This document shows positions 14,032-22,910 of a DNA stretch of 41,559 nt, one piece after another. The position numbers and the translations under genes were made by a program. Under the pieces are notes generated by a model. The model was not told where the DNA came from, ran no database searches, and saw nothing but the letters and a program-made list of their open reading frames with translations. Source of the stretch: a virus; IMG/VR virus record IMGVR_UViG_3300031766_002389, positions 1 to 41,559 of that record. One strand, written 5' to 3'. Within the stretch, counting starts at the first letter, position 1; the number at the start of each line of letters is the position of its first letter.

Positions 14032-14876
14032 GTATTGGCGTAATCGGTCTCGGCTTTGTGGGTTCGGCGGTCGAAAATGGCTTCCAAGGATATTTCACAA
14101 GATCTTTTGATAAAAAGCCAGAGCTTTCAAAGCATAGCTTAGAAGAAGTGCTGAAGCAAGATTTTGTATTCATATGCGTCCCCACCCCTATGAAATCGGC
14201 AGAAGTAGGCAAGTGCGATTTATCTATTATCGAAAACTGCATTGACGAAATAAACGAAATTGGATCACATTCTATTTTTATTATTAAGTCCACAGTACCC
14301 ATTGGCTTTACATTGAGAGTACAAAAGGAATATCCTCGTTTAAAATTTGTACATTCCCCTGAGTTCTTAACTGCAATTAATGCGCAAAATGATTTTGAAA
14401 ACCCCGACAGAAATGTAGTAGGCCATACGGGATCTCTTGCCACGGCCGAGAAGGTTGTTTCTCTTTACAGATCACGCTTCCCTTCTGCACCGTGCTTTTT
14501 AATGTCAAGCGATGAGTCTGAGATGACAAAATACATTGCTAATTGTTTTTTAGCCACAAAAGTTAGTTTTTTTAATGAGATGTATGATTTAGTTTGCAAA
14601 ATGGGGGGCTCCTGGGAATCGGTTTCGGCCGCGATTATTTCAGACGCTCGAATTGGCAAATCCCACTTTAAGGTTCCTGGTCCAGACGGAAGTAGAGGTT
14701 TTGGCGGAACTTGCTTTCCTAAAGATATCAATTCTTTGATATATCAAATGCACGACTTATCATTACCTACAGATATGTTAATGTCTGCTTGGACTACAAA
14801 TTTAAGAGTTAGAGAAGATCATGATTGGCTTTCTGAACCTTCAGCCGTATCAAATAGAGATGAATCTAAAAGTTAG
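14028..14876 (+). CDS. UDP-glucose/GDP-mannose dehydrogenase family protein, short form
   Basis: A 282-residue NAD-dependent dehydrogenase related to UDP-glucose 6-dehydrogenase, which oxidises C6 of a nucleotide sugar to the uronic acid. The Rossmann motif GVIGLGFVGSAV is at residues 4-15. VPTP (51-54), KSTVPIGF (87-94), SPEFL with a conserved Glu (110-114) and the catalytic Cys229 in GFGGTCFPKD are present. Family members usually have 390-450 residues; the C-terminal nucleotide-sugar-binding domain is missing, with only a short linker after the active site. It may work as a compact variant or hetero-oligomer. The start overlaps the epimerase stop. Confidence 0.87.
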   Translation: MSIGVIGLGFVGSAVENGFQGYFTRSFDKKPELSKHSLEEVLKQDFVFICVPTPMKSAEVGKCDLSIIENCIDEINEIGSHSIFIIKSTVPIGFTLRVQKEYPRLKFVHSPEFLTAINAQNDFENPDRNVVGHTGSLATAEKVVSLYRSRFPSAPCFLMSSDESEMTKYIANCFLATKVSFFNEMYDLVCKMGGSWESVSAAIISDARIGKSHFKVPGPDGSRGFGGTCFPKDINSLIYQMHDLSLPTDMLMSAWTTNLRVREDHDWLSEPSAVSNRDESKS

Positions 14877-15210
14877 AAATGGTAATTTCTTTAAGACCCA
14901 CGCCAATCAATACAAGGATTGGATAATTGGACCATTTGTAGGTGACCCAGATTTCAACTCGGAGCATTTTGAATTTAAATTTCAAAAAGGCAAAAAGGGT
15001 GAGGCTCGACCACCTAAATCCGCACCCGACCCTAACACTAAGACTCTTCCAATTCTAATATATGGAGAAATCCGCATAGCATTTCATAACGGCACGGACA
15101 ATGTGTATCTAAGAGAAGAGGGTGATTACGTTTTATTTGAACCTAATGAGCCTCATGAGTTTGAGTTTTTAGAAGATACATTAATTATAACATTGAGGTG
15201 GAAAGAATGA
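14860..15210 (+). CDS. Small cupin-like protein
   Basis: A 116-residue protein. The ATG at 14860 overlaps the dehydrogenase by 17 nt; an alternative start is 14821. GEIRIAFHNG, YLREEGDYVLFEPNEPHEFE and LIITLRW give the repeated beta-strand pattern with a late Glu-Pro-His-Glu that fits a cupin (RmlC-like) barrel. Such proteins act as sugar epimerases or isomerases or simply bind ligands. The centre contains a basic, Pro-rich insert (KKGEARPPKSAPDP). The stop overlaps the next start (ATGA). Cupin assignment is from motif appearance only; a sugar-modifying role is suggested by the operon. Confidence 0.65.
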   Translation: MNLKVRNGNFFKTHANQYKDWIIGPFVGDPDFNSEHFEFKFQKGKKGEARPPKSAPDPNTKTLPILIYGEIRIAFHNGTDNVYLREEGDYVLFEPNEPHEFEFLEDTLIITLRWKE

Positions 15211-15758
15211 TTAATCATAAACATAAATTTATTTTTATACACATACCAAAGTGTGGAGGACTTAGTATCGAGTCAGTATTTAATTGGAAGAGCTCCAGGC
15301 ATGACACCATGGAACTTTATAAAAAATGCAACCCCCACATAGATCTAAACAATTATTACAAATATACATTTGTCAGAAACCCTTGGGACCGTATGGTGTC
15401 CTGGTATTATTACCATTGGAATGGTAAGGATTATAGAGGTGCAACGTTTAAGGATTGGTGTAAAAATGGTTTTTTAACGCACTGGAAAGGTGCTGGTTGG
15501 AAAAACAAAGATCCCCTTGATTGCCAAGCATGGATAGTTGATAAAAAAGAATATGATTTCATAGGCAAGACTGAAAACCTACAAGAAGGCTTCAACACTG
15601 TCTGCGACAAAATTGGAATTCCCCGACAAGAACTTCCTCACAAAAACAAATCAAAGCACAGGCATTATAGCGAATACTACGACGATGAAACCCGCAACAT
15701 TGTGGCAAAAAAGTACGCAAAAGACATTAAAAGCTTTGGGTATAGATTTGGAGAATAA
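15207..15758 (+). CDS. Sulfotransferase-like protein (Sulfotransfer_2 type), copy 1
   Basis: A 183-residue protein starting MINHKHKFIFIHIPKCGG. IPKCGG is the 5'-phosphosulfate loop and FVRNPWDRMVSWYY the 3'-phosphate-binding motif of PAPS-dependent sulfotransferases. FIGKTENLQEGF and YYDDETRNIVAKKYAKDI are the usual C-terminal motifs of carbohydrate sulfotransferases that act on glycans. Transfer of sulfate from PAPS to a sugar hydroxyl is the likely reaction; PAPS must come from the host. An SD-like aggtggaaag precedes the ATG at 15207, which overlaps the cupin stop. It is closely similar at its first 60 bases to the next gene, suggesting tandem duplication. Confidence 0.88.
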   Translation: MINHKHKFIFIHIPKCGGLSIESVFNWKSSRHDTMELYKKCNPHIDLNNYYKYTFVRNPWDRMVSWYYYHWNGKDYRGATFKDWCKNGFLTHWKGAGWKNKDPLDCQAWIVDKKEYDFIGKTENLQEGFNTVCDKIGIPRQELPHKNKSKHRHYSEYYDDETRNIVAKKYAKDIKSFGYRFGE

Positions 15759-15769
15759 AAACCTCGTCT

Positions 15770-16408
15770 ATGACTAATCACAAGCATAAATTTATTTTTA
15801 TACATATACCCAAAACGGGCGGCCACAGTGTTGATAAGTTTTTTTTGGAGAGGTCCATGGTGGATGACACTAAGTGGCATTGCACCTCTAATCAAATAAT
15901 GAAGTTTGTTGGAGATGAAACTTGGAACTCTTATTTTAGTTTTACCATAGTCAGGAATCCTTGGGACAGAATGGTTTCTGAATATAGCTGGCAGAAAGGG
16001 TCGGCGGTTACTCAAATTGCTACTCCATGGGGAAATGACCAAGTTTCTTTTAAAGATTTTTTAAAAATGGTTCAATTATCCCCAAGAAACCATCATGACA
16101 TGAATCAAATTAGAGCTTTTGATACGTGGTATAGAATGCAAGAGATTAAAGACGGCCATTTAAATACTCAACTTTCATTCATTATTAATGACGATGGAGA
16201 AAAAATTATTGATCATATAATTAAATTTGATGCTCTAAATGTGGAGTTCACTAAAACATTAAAAAAGCTTGGACTTAAGGAAGAAAGTCTACCGCATCTT
16301 AATAAATCTGATAGAGGTTCTTATGATCAGTATTATGATCAAGAATGCATAGATATAGTAGCAGACAGGTTTAAGGATGACATTGATTATTTTAAATATG
16401 ATTTCTAA
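15770..16408 (+). CDS. Sulfotransferase-like protein, copy 2
   Basis: A 212-residue paralogue of the previous protein. MTNHKHKFIFIHIPKTGGHS holds the phosphosulfate loop (IPKTGG), and FTIVRNPWDRMVSEYSW holds the 3'-phosphate motif. IIKFDALNVEFTKTLKKLG and YYDQECIDIVADRFKDDI match the C-terminal motifs of glycan sulfotransferases. The central part is longer than in copy 1 and diverged, so acceptor specificity probably differs. The start is 11 nt after copy 1; the stop shares its last base with the next start (TAATG). All expected PAPS-binding motifs are present. Confidence 0.88.
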   Translation: MTNHKHKFIFIHIPKTGGHSVDKFFLERSMVDDTKWHCTSNQIMKFVGDETWNSYFSFTIVRNPWDRMVSEYSWQKGSAVTQIATPWGNDQVSFKDFLKMVQLSPRNHHDMNQIRAFDTWYRMQEIKDGHLNTQLSFIINDDGEKIIDHIIKFDALNVEFTKTLKKLGLKEESLPHLNKSDRGSYDQYYDQECIDIVADRFKDDIDYFKYDF

Positions 16409-17415
16409 TGCTTAAAACTCCTTCCCTCCCAGTCCACATAAGAGACTTTGTTGAAGAGTTTTTTCTTTGTGATGACCAAATACAAAGCTATCTTAAAGAT
16501 AATGACATAATCGTAACTTCTTTAAGGGTCAACAAAGAACCTGCTTGCATAAGTCGAGTTATTGGTAGGGATAATGGAAAATATAAATTGCTAAAGCCTA
16601 CCATTTTAATAGGTTTTGAGCCTTATATTGTAGGATCTCATTTAGATGCAGAAAGAAACGGTTTCTCTATAGAGTCTGCGAGAGGTAGTACGGGAGGCAT
16701 TCCTTTGGGTTTTGGGTTTGATTGCATAAATGGCATTTCTAATAGGAATTTATTTTTAGATAGAAATTTTTTAATTACTACTTGTGATGTCCAGAAAGAA
16801 TGTCATCACGTTCCCTTCGCATCAATGCACCCACGGCTCTTAGGGGAGGGGAAAACAAAAAGAATTCACTGCAATAACAATCGTCCTTTTTCCGTGGGTT
16901 ATATGAATAGAACTAAATGTCCCCGCAGAGAATCAATGTTTGATTGTTTAGTAGAAAAAATAGGAGAAAACAAATGCCACGCCTTGGGCGAGAGGCACGG
17001 AAGCTACCCTTCTACATTGAAACCTTCTTCAAACCTAAGATCTGGAAATGATTGTTGGTATAATAATGAGCTTTACAAAACATATTCTCAATATGATTTT
17101 GTTTTAGCTATGGAAAACACAATTAGCAAGGGTTATGTAACTGAAAAAATATTAAATGCATTTCTGGCGGGCGCAATACCAATTTACTATGGCGATTCTT
17201 TGACCAAAGAAATCTTTAACCCTGACTCCTTTATAGACATTACAGACTTCAATTCAATCGAGGATTGCGCAGAATACATTTCGCTTTTAAGCAATCAAGA
17301 AATAGAAAAAATGAGATCTCTGAATTTTTTCAAAACCCCCTTAAATGATTTTTTCAACAAAGACTCCCAAGTGTATTCTTTAATCAGAAAAGATATATTA
17401 AAAATGACATCATGA
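16408..17415 (+). CDS. GT10-type alpha-1,3/4-fucosyltransferase-like protein
   Basis: A 335-residue protein. The region around residues 230-270 reads YDFVLAMENTISKGYVTEKI, then LNAFLAGAIPIYYGD. This is the GT10 signature (FxxxxEN, GYVTEK, A..xGxxPvyxG) that binds GDP-fucose. The end of the protein (FNPDSFIDITDF) is also typical. GT10 enzymes transfer fucose from GDP-fucose to GlcNAc or glucose in glycans. GMD upstream could start GDP-fucose synthesis. The N-terminal 150 residues are less conserved and presumably bind acceptor. Coupled to neighbours at both ends (TAATG and ATGA overlaps). Confidence 0.87.
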   Translation: MLKTPSLPVHIRDFVEEFFLCDDQIQSYLKDNDIIVTSLRVNKEPACISRVIGRDNGKYKLLKPTILIGFEPYIVGSHLDAERNGFSIESARGSTGGIPLGFGFDCINGISNRNLFLDRNFLITTCDVQKECHHVPFASMHPRLLGEGKTKRIHCNNNRPFSVGYMNRTKCPRRESMFDCLVEKIGENKCHALGERHGSYPSTLKPSSNLRSGNDCWYNNELYKTYSQYDFVLAMENTISKGYVTEKILNAFLAGAIPIYYGDSLTKEIFNPDSFIDITDFNSIEDCAEYISLLSNQEIEKMRSLNFFKTPLNDFFNKDSQVYSLIRKDILKMTS

Positions 17416-18254
17416 ATAAAATTAAATTTTTTGTAGTTTATCATAAATCCATTCACGAAGAGGTTTATGATAGTGAGTCTCTAGAAAATATCAAATTCTT
17501 TGGGGTAAATGAAAATATTGAAAAATCCCCAATAACAATTTCTAAAGATGTTATCCAAGAAAAAGACCTACCTATTTACGAACCTCGATTTCAGGAGAGA
17601 GGTTACAGCGAAACTTCTGCAGCGTGGCATATATACAAAAACGAGATCTATAAAGATTTAGATTATATTGGCTTTGGGCAATACGATCAAGTCATAAAGA
17701 GAGATGTATTTGATGAGTTTAATAAAAGATTATCTACCAATAAAAATCCTTGTATTTTTTATTTTAATAAAAAAGATTTAACCACAGACCCTGAATTCAA
17801 TAAGGTCCCCTACGATTATGTTGTAGATCATTATAATGACTTTTTTGGCACTTCTTTCTCTATGGGCGAACTTAAGAAAAACGCCAAAACTAAAGACTCT
17901 TTAATTTTATTTGCTACCTTTATTATACATAAAGATCTATTTGAAAAATTAATGTCATGGATTGAGGTTTTAGTAGACGATATATATCCTTGGGCCAACC
18001 TTCCTCCTTGGCCTACTCACCACCCCCACCTAGGAGGTGTTCTAGAAAGGACTTACGGTTTATTTTTTGCTATGGAGCTGCTATCTAACCCGTCAACAGA
18101 TATTCAACAACTCCCAATACAACATCCTAAAAAATACAAAATCCAAAAACATAGAGGTAGAAGCGTTGCTCTTTCAGACGCTATGGAAGAGCACGACCTA
18201 GGAGATACAGAAATATATAAGTTAAATAATATTTTAAAAAATAATCAAAAATGA
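17412..18254 (+). CDS. Probable glycosyltransferase, DUF4422-like
   Basis: A 280-residue protein. It begins IKFFVVYHKSIHEEVY and has YSETSAAWHIYKN and DYIGFGQYDQVI. The order 'E.sa.wh.yKN......D.iGf.qYd' resembles DUF4422 glycosyltransferases, in which the D.IGf.hYrR element lies in a GT-A fold. PWPTHHPHLGGVLERTYGLF late in the protein is also typical of that family (the 'H...g..lER.....f' part). Sugar donor and acceptor are unknown. ATGA overlap with the fucosyltransferase gene. No membrane segment. Confidence 0.68.
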   Translation: MNKIKFFVVYHKSIHEEVYDSESLENIKFFGVNENIEKSPITISKDVIQEKDLPIYEPRFQERGYSETSAAWHIYKNEIYKDLDYIGFGQYDQVIKRDVFDEFNKRLSTNKNPCIFYFNKKDLTTDPEFNKVPYDYVVDHYNDFFGTSFSMGELKKNAKTKDSLILFATFIIHKDLFEKLMSWIEVLVDDIYPWANLPPWPTHHPHLGGVLERTYGLFFAMELLSNPSTDIQQLPIQHPKKYKIQKHRGRSVALSDAMEEHDLGDTEIYKLNNILKNNQK

Positions 18255-18288
18255 TTTGCCATAAAAATATCAAGTACACCTTTCACGA

Positions 18289-19056
18289 ATGAGAAATATA
18301 TTAATAAACTTTGCTGATAAAAACTACAGAAATTCTCAAGTTAGAAATTCTGCTTCTGCTTTGATGCATGGATTTGACTCCGTCCACCAGTATTCGCCAC
18401 AGTCTATTGACGGCAGTTTTTATAGTAAAAATAAATCTATATTAGACCAGAAAAAGGGTTGTGGATACTGGCTATGGAAGCCTTATTTTATATTAAAAAA
18501 TTTAGAGTTACTCAATAAAGAGGATATTTTATTTTACTCTGACTCTGGAGCAGATATCATAAAAGACTTTTCTCCAATAATAGAAAAAATCAGAAATTCC
18601 GAACAAGGAGTTTGTCCTTTTTCTCTTACTGGAAACCATAAAGAATTTCAATATACCAAAAGAGATTTGTTTGTGGCGCTCGATTTAGATAACGAAGAAT
18701 TCTCTGAAAGCGAACAGGTAATGGCTTCATTTATTGGATTTAGAAAAACTGATTTTTCTATTAACTTTTGCAGGGAGTATTTAAAATACGCCCAAATAGA
18801 ACAGCTAATCACTGATTCTCCAAGCAAAAAAGAAAATTATAAAGGATTTAAAGATCATCGCCATGATCAATCTATTTTTAGCTTGCTTTGTAAAAAAAAC
18901 AATCTTCCGCTTATAGGAGATCCTACTCAATGGGGGCAAAGACATAAAGAATTACATCCTAGACACCAATTTATTTGGCATAGAAGAAATAATAATAGCA
19001 TTAAAGTTGAGCCTAGGGACCTGGAAGGCGTACCTGTAAGATTAATAGTTGGGTAA
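18289..19056 (+). CDS. Probable glycosyltransferase-like protein (GCGYWLWKP family)
   Basis: A 255-residue protein. KKGCGYWLWKPYFILKNLEL and ILFYSDSGADI are recognisable from a family of GT-A-like proteins found in polysaccharide clusters and large viruses. SDSGAD would be the DxD-like metal and donor site. DHRHDQSIFSLLCKK and HPRHQFIWHRRNN follow in the usual order. Biochemical activity of the family is not known to me, so 'glycosyltransferase' rests on fold-like motifs and context. The start is 34 nt after the previous stop, with no clear SD. Confidence 0.65.
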   Translation: MRNILINFADKNYRNSQVRNSASALMHGFDSVHQYSPQSIDGSFYSKNKSILDQKKGCGYWLWKPYFILKNLELLNKEDILFYSDSGADIIKDFSPIIEKIRNSEQGVCPFSLTGNHKEFQYTKRDLFVALDLDNEEFSESEQVMASFIGFRKTDFSINFCREYLKYAQIEQLITDSPSKKENYKGFKDHRHDQSIFSLLCKKNNLPLIGDPTQWGQRHKELHPRHQFIWHRRNNNSIKVEPRDLEGVPVRLIVG

Positions 19057-19071
19057 AAAATTTGATTATAT

Positions 19072-19743
19072 ATGAACAAAGCAGACATACTTAAAATAAA
19101 AGTATTAAACAATAATTCTATCTATAGGCTATCTGATCTTTTTTGGGGCAGTAACCCTCGCGATGCTGATAGATTACTATCTTGCGGCAAGTACCAAGAC
19201 TCAATTCTAACGCAATATATTAAAAATAAAAAAAAGTTTAGGGATTGGGACACTTTAGCTGAAATAGTTGAAAAAAAATTAAATTCTAATTCTTTTAAAA
19301 AAGCAGCTAAAAGAGAATTAGTGCTTCACGCTAGACTTGGAGATGTTTTTGTCAGCGGAAAGAGTTGGCTAAGAGAGAATAGCAGATCGTTTTATGAAAA
19401 TCTCGTTAAAGAAATTCCCAGCTGGAGAAACGCCTACGATATAGACAAGGTTACTTGTGTTACGGCTCATCATTTTGGTCACGAGTACCCCCAAAAGTTT
19501 GTTGATTCGGCTGTTAAAACAGGCTTTTTATATTTAAGCAAAATTAATAACAAAATAAATCACAACGGCTGGAGTTTTGATTATTTTTCAAACGAAGACT
19601 TTGATAAAGATTTGATTTACATGGTTTCTTCTAGCAACTATGTCGCAAGTTATCAACAAGGATTTCATAAATGCGAAAAATTTGGATCTAATCTTGGCAT
19701 TTCAGATATCATTAATGAACTAAGAACTTTACTAAGTAAATGA
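19072..19743 (+). CDS. Possible fucosyltransferase-like protein (HxRLGD motif)
   Basis: A 223-residue protein. LVLHARLGDVF (around residue 82) resembles the HxRxGD motif with which GT11/GT23-type and protein O-fucosyltransferases bind GDP-fucose, and MVSSSNYVASYQQGFHKC resembles the late Ser-containing loop of such enzymes. The rest is not recognisable, and it is shorter than typical family members. The stop overlaps the next start (ATGA). With GMD and a GT10-like gene nearby, a second fucosyltransferase is plausible but uncertain. Confidence 0.55.
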   Translation: MNKADILKIKVLNNNSIYRLSDLFWGSNPRDADRLLSCGKYQDSILTQYIKNKKKFRDWDTLAEIVEKKLNSNSFKKAAKRELVLHARLGDVFVSGKSWLRENSRSFYENLVKEIPSWRNAYDIDKVTCVTAHHFGHEYPQKFVDSAVKTGFLYLSKINNKINHNGWSFDYFSNEDFDKDLIYMVSSSNYVASYQQGFHKCEKFGSNLGISDIINELRTLLSK

Positions 19744-20426
19744 AACGCATTATATCATTTTGTTTGTTTGGCGATGAGGCGAAATACTATTTTGGCGCTC
19801 TTGAGAATATAAAACTAAGAGACAGGTATTTCAAGGGGTGGGTCTGCCGATTTTATATAGCATCATATTGTGAGGCCCATCCTGTGATATTAAAACTCAA
19901 AAAAAAGCATAATGTTGAGATAGAGGTATGTTCCATACCACAAAATAAAGAAAAGCAGATAACGGGGGCTAGATTTTATGCAATTGATGATCCTGATGTT
20001 GAGGTAAATATATCGCGAGACACTGATAGTAGACTCTCAAAGAGAGATTCTTGGGCTGTAAATAAATGGCTATTAATGAATACTAATGCAATGACTATCC
20101 GAGATCACCCAGGCCACACACAAAAATGGCCTATAATGGCAGGCATGTGTGCGTTTAAATCGAGCGACATTAATTACCGTAATGAATACCAGAAATATAC
20201 AAAAAACAAAGGGGGATATTATGGCATTGACCAGCTTTTCTTGAGGGACGTAATCTATCCTAAATGCAAAAATGAATTGACAATTTTTGGAGATTTTCAA
20301 AAAGACACAATACCGATAAAAATACCTCGGATTGATTATGAATTTATAGGTGACACTTATGATGAGAATAATATACGCAAGCCTGAGTATAAAAGTATAT
20401 TAAAAAGACATATTGATAACCAATGA
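19740..20426 (+). CDS. Probable GT-A glycosyltransferase with RDTDSRL motif
   Basis: A 228-residue protein. FYAIDDPDVEVNISRDTDSR, then LSKRDSWAVNKWL, includes a DTDS element suited to metal and nucleotide-sugar binding. DHPGHTQKWPIMAGMCAFK and YGIDQLFLRDVIYP follow. This order occurs in a family of viral and bacterial proteins in glycan clusters. Donor and acceptor are unknown. ATGA overlaps at both ends place it in a tightly coupled run of four glycosyltransferase-like genes (19072-22284). Confidence 0.68.
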   Translation: MKRIISFCLFGDEAKYYFGALENIKLRDRYFKGWVCRFYIASYCEAHPVILKLKKKHNVEIEVCSIPQNKEKQITGARFYAIDDPDVEVNISRDTDSRLSKRDSWAVNKWLLMNTNAMTIRDHPGHTQKWPIMAGMCAFKSSDINYRNEYQKYTKNKGGYYGIDQLFLRDVIYPKCKNELTIFGDFQKDTIPIKIPRIDYEFIGDTYDENNIRKPEYKSILKRHIDNQ

Positions 20427-21238
20427 AAAGCTTATTGGTTTCAGTTAATTATTCCGATTACTTGGATTATATATTACCATATAACTCCTTAATTTTTGAT
20501 GAGATAATAGTGGTCACTATTAAGTCCGATATTGACTGCCAAAGAGTTTGCGATAAACATAAAACTGTAAAATGTATAGTTGTAGAAGACTCTTTAATCA
20601 AATACAACAATGCAGCCTTTAATAAAGGTAGGCTTGTGAACGAGGGGATGTCTTATTTGGAAGGCGAAAACTACCAAGGATTTTTATGCCTAACAGACAG
20701 CGATGTTATTTTTAATAATTTCAACGCCAGATTCAACCATCATATTGATAAATTAAATTCTATTGGAATTGATACTCGTCAAGTTCTTATGGGTATGGCT
20801 AGATATATAATAGAAAAGCAAGAAAACTTTTTATTATGGCAAAAAAATCCTCACCAAGAACATGATTTCCTGAAAAGGTTGCCATTGGGCAAGGAGAGAA
20901 CGCTATTGGGTTACGCGCAGATATTTTACTTTGATCACTTAGATGAATACAGAGACCACAATAACCAGCCTATATGGACGCAAGATCTCCATTGCGTGAA
21001 TGCACAAATTGTTGACTCAAAATTTATAGGTAAATTTCAAAATAGAGCGAAACAATCTTTAAATTGGAGGGATAGAGTTACTCAAGACGCCGATGAGTAT
21101 ATTTATGAATTTATAAAATATGGAGACAAAGAAGGTTTAGAGTATGGTGTACATATAGAAGATAAGGAGATGTTTTGCCTTCATATTGGAGAGACTTGGT
21201 TAAATAGAGATGGAAGAGTAACAGATAAATGGATATGA
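20423..21238 (+). CDS. Probable GT2-like glycosyltransferase
   Basis: A 271-residue protein. The N-terminus (SLLVSVNYSDYLDYILP) and FDEIIVVTIKSDIDCQRVCD match the start of a GT-A domain. GFLCLTDSDVIF holds the DxD-like TDSD motif, and TLLGYAQIFYFDHLDEYRDH and LHIGETWLNRDGR follow. Family members transfer sugars from nucleotide donors to glycans, but specificity cannot be read. Coupled to the genes on both sides by short overlaps. No transmembrane segment, so it would act in the cytoplasm. Confidence 0.7.
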   Translation: MKSLLVSVNYSDYLDYILPYNSLIFDEIIVVTIKSDIDCQRVCDKHKTVKCIVVEDSLIKYNNAAFNKGRLVNEGMSYLEGENYQGFLCLTDSDVIFNNFNARFNHHIDKLNSIGIDTRQVLMGMARYIIEKQENFLLWQKNPHQEHDFLKRLPLGKERTLLGYAQIFYFDHLDEYRDHNNQPIWTQDLHCVNAQIVDSKFIGKFQNRAKQSLNWRDRVTQDADEYIYEFIKYGDKEGLEYGVHIEDKEMFCLHIGETWLNRDGRVTDKWI

Positions 21239-22284
21239 AAAAGAAGATAAAAATTTATACCCCCATGCAAGGAGCCACCTCCGAAGAAAACGCACAAATA
21301 TTGCAGCCAGGCATAGCTAATAGCGACTTGTGTGAGTTAGTGAAATTACCAGATCAAGTTCGCACCCTAGACAACCCCGATGGCCCCTACATAAAAGCCG
21401 CTCCCCAAACCGCTGGTAGGCCAAAAGATGTAGACTTGATGATACTGCACGGCTGCATGCAGCCAGATCAGGCCATTGTTTGGAGAGAGCAGTACCCTGA
21501 TGTTCCTGCAATTATTATGGATTACAAGGACGAGCTCGAATTATATCATCCCAAGGCGCGAGTTTTGGGGCATTTCAAAAGAAACATGGCGATTAGAAAA
21601 TGGGGGAAGCCCTTGGGGGTGCAAGACTACTCTCCCCATGTAGTGCATTTTTCTCCTTATTGTGTGAGAGAAGATATTGTAGAAGAGTTTGAGAAACATA
21701 AAGGCAAGCCTAGAGATATGGATGTTTGTTGCTTCTTTGAGTCTAACGATGATAATTGGAGTCAGCATATTCCTATGCATTATCAAAGGGGTGGGGCATT
21801 AAGGGAAATGGTTGAAAGGCACCTGGGTTGGTGTGGAACTAGGCGTCTTATAGCTTCTGCACTAAAGGCTGCTCAAAAATGGTACGGTTGTGGTTACAAT
21901 TTGCATGTTGGTAAAACTGGAGGGGGTCAAACCGATGGGCGCCGCACCCCTCAGGAAGACTATTGCAGGTTAATGGCAACCACTAAAATTATTGTCACTG
22001 CTACCCCTGACGGCTGGGAAGGAGACTATAGGCTAATGGAAGCTATGAGTAGCGGAGCTTTAGTTCTTCATAACCGCATGATATTACCTCCAGTGGGTTT
22101 AGTAGATGGAGAGCATTGGATTGTTTATGATGATCATATTGATATGCTCGAAAAAGTTTATTACTACATGACGAACCAAGATGCAGCCAAGGCAATTGGG
22201 GAGGCGGGCAAGAAGTATGTAATGGAAAATCACCGACCCCACCATAGAGTAGAGTCTTGGCTAAGAACAGTTAATATTCTATAG
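21235..22284 (+). CDS. GT-B glycosyltransferase (Glycos_transf_1 / CgeB-like)
   Basis: A 349-residue protein. The C-terminal half has PQEDYCRLMATTKIIVTATP and GDYRLMEAMSSGALVLHNRM, the E-x7-E-like donor-binding region of GT-B enzymes in the GT4/CgeB group, followed by WIVYDDHIDMLEKVYYYM. The N-terminal half (YTPMQGATSEENAQILQPG) would bind acceptor. The ATG at 21235 gives the ATGA overlap usual here; 21229 is an alternative. G+C appears higher than in neighbouring genes (many GGC and GCC codons, as in the gmd region), which may mean a separate origin. Confidence 0.8.
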   Translation: MKKKIKIYTPMQGATSEENAQILQPGIANSDLCELVKLPDQVRTLDNPDGPYIKAAPQTAGRPKDVDLMILHGCMQPDQAIVWREQYPDVPAIIMDYKDELELYHPKARVLGHFKRNMAIRKWGKPLGVQDYSPHVVHFSPYCVREDIVEEFEKHKGKPRDMDVCCFFESNDDNWSQHIPMHYQRGGALREMVERHLGWCGTRRLIASALKAAQKWYGCGYNLHVGKTGGGQTDGRRTPQEDYCRLMATTKIIVTATPDGWEGDYRLMEAMSSGALVLHNRMILPPVGLVDGEHWIVYDDHIDMLEKVYYYMTNQDAAKAIGEAGKKYVMENHRPHHRVESWLRTVNIL

Positions 22285-22292
22285 TTGTACCA

Positions 22293-22907
22293 GTGAATAT
22301 TATACTTAATAGATGCATGCGTACTGCAGGTAGCGCCCTAAGCAATATATTCAGAGAGCTTGATGCGCGTAATGCTATCAGCTTTTTTGATTGCAGGCAT
22401 TTACCTTATGAGAAATCTAAATTAAAAAACAGTTCAATATGGAATCAATCCTATAAAATTTGTACAGTTAGAAACCCTTACGTTAACACAATTTCTTTGT
22501 ATTTTAGAATATCCAAACACCACAATACCTCTTCTATATCTAACTTAAATAAAGATCAAAAAGAAGAATTCAAGAGTGATTTAAAAAAACACATTTATTC
22601 TAACGATGGAAACAATACATTAACGCAAGAAATCAAGAGGCAGCATGATATCATTTTTAATGAATCTGGAAACTTATGGGCGGATTTTATTTTTAGATTT
22701 GAAGATGGAATAAGCGGAGTGAATAAAATCTTAGAAGAGTTAAATTTAATGGAAGAAGCGGAAGCGTGCAAGCATTATTCATTTTTCATTAAAGAAAATA
22801 ATAAAAAACCATCTATCGATATAGATGAATGGCTAGATAAGAACACAAAGAACTTAGTCTATAATTTAAGAAAAAAAGAATTTGAAAATTTTAACTATTG
22901 TATTTAA
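22293..22907 (+). CDS. Sulfotransferase-like P-loop protein, divergent
   Basis: A 204-residue protein starting at GTG 22293 (MNIILNRCMRTAGSAL). RCMRTAGSALSNIF occupies the phosphosulfate-loop position (compare IPKTGG), and YKICTVRNPYVNTISLYF corresponds to the VRNPWDRMVS motif. IFRFEDGISGVNKILEEL resembles the C-terminal part of sulfotransferases. The loop lacks the canonical Lys, so activity or donor could differ. It is nevertheless most like a PAPS-dependent glycan sulfotransferase, fitting the two canonical copies upstream. Confidence 0.65.
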   Translation: MNIILNRCMRTAGSALSNIFRELDARNAISFFDCRHLPYEKSKLKNSSIWNQSYKICTVRNPYVNTISLYFRISKHHNTSSISNLNKDQKEEFKSDLKKHIYSNDGNNTLTQEIKRQHDIIFNESGNLWADFIFRFEDGISGVNKILEELNLMEEAEACKHYSFFIKENNKKPSIDIDEWLDKNTKNLVYNLRKKEFENFNYCI

Positions 22908-22910
22908 AAG

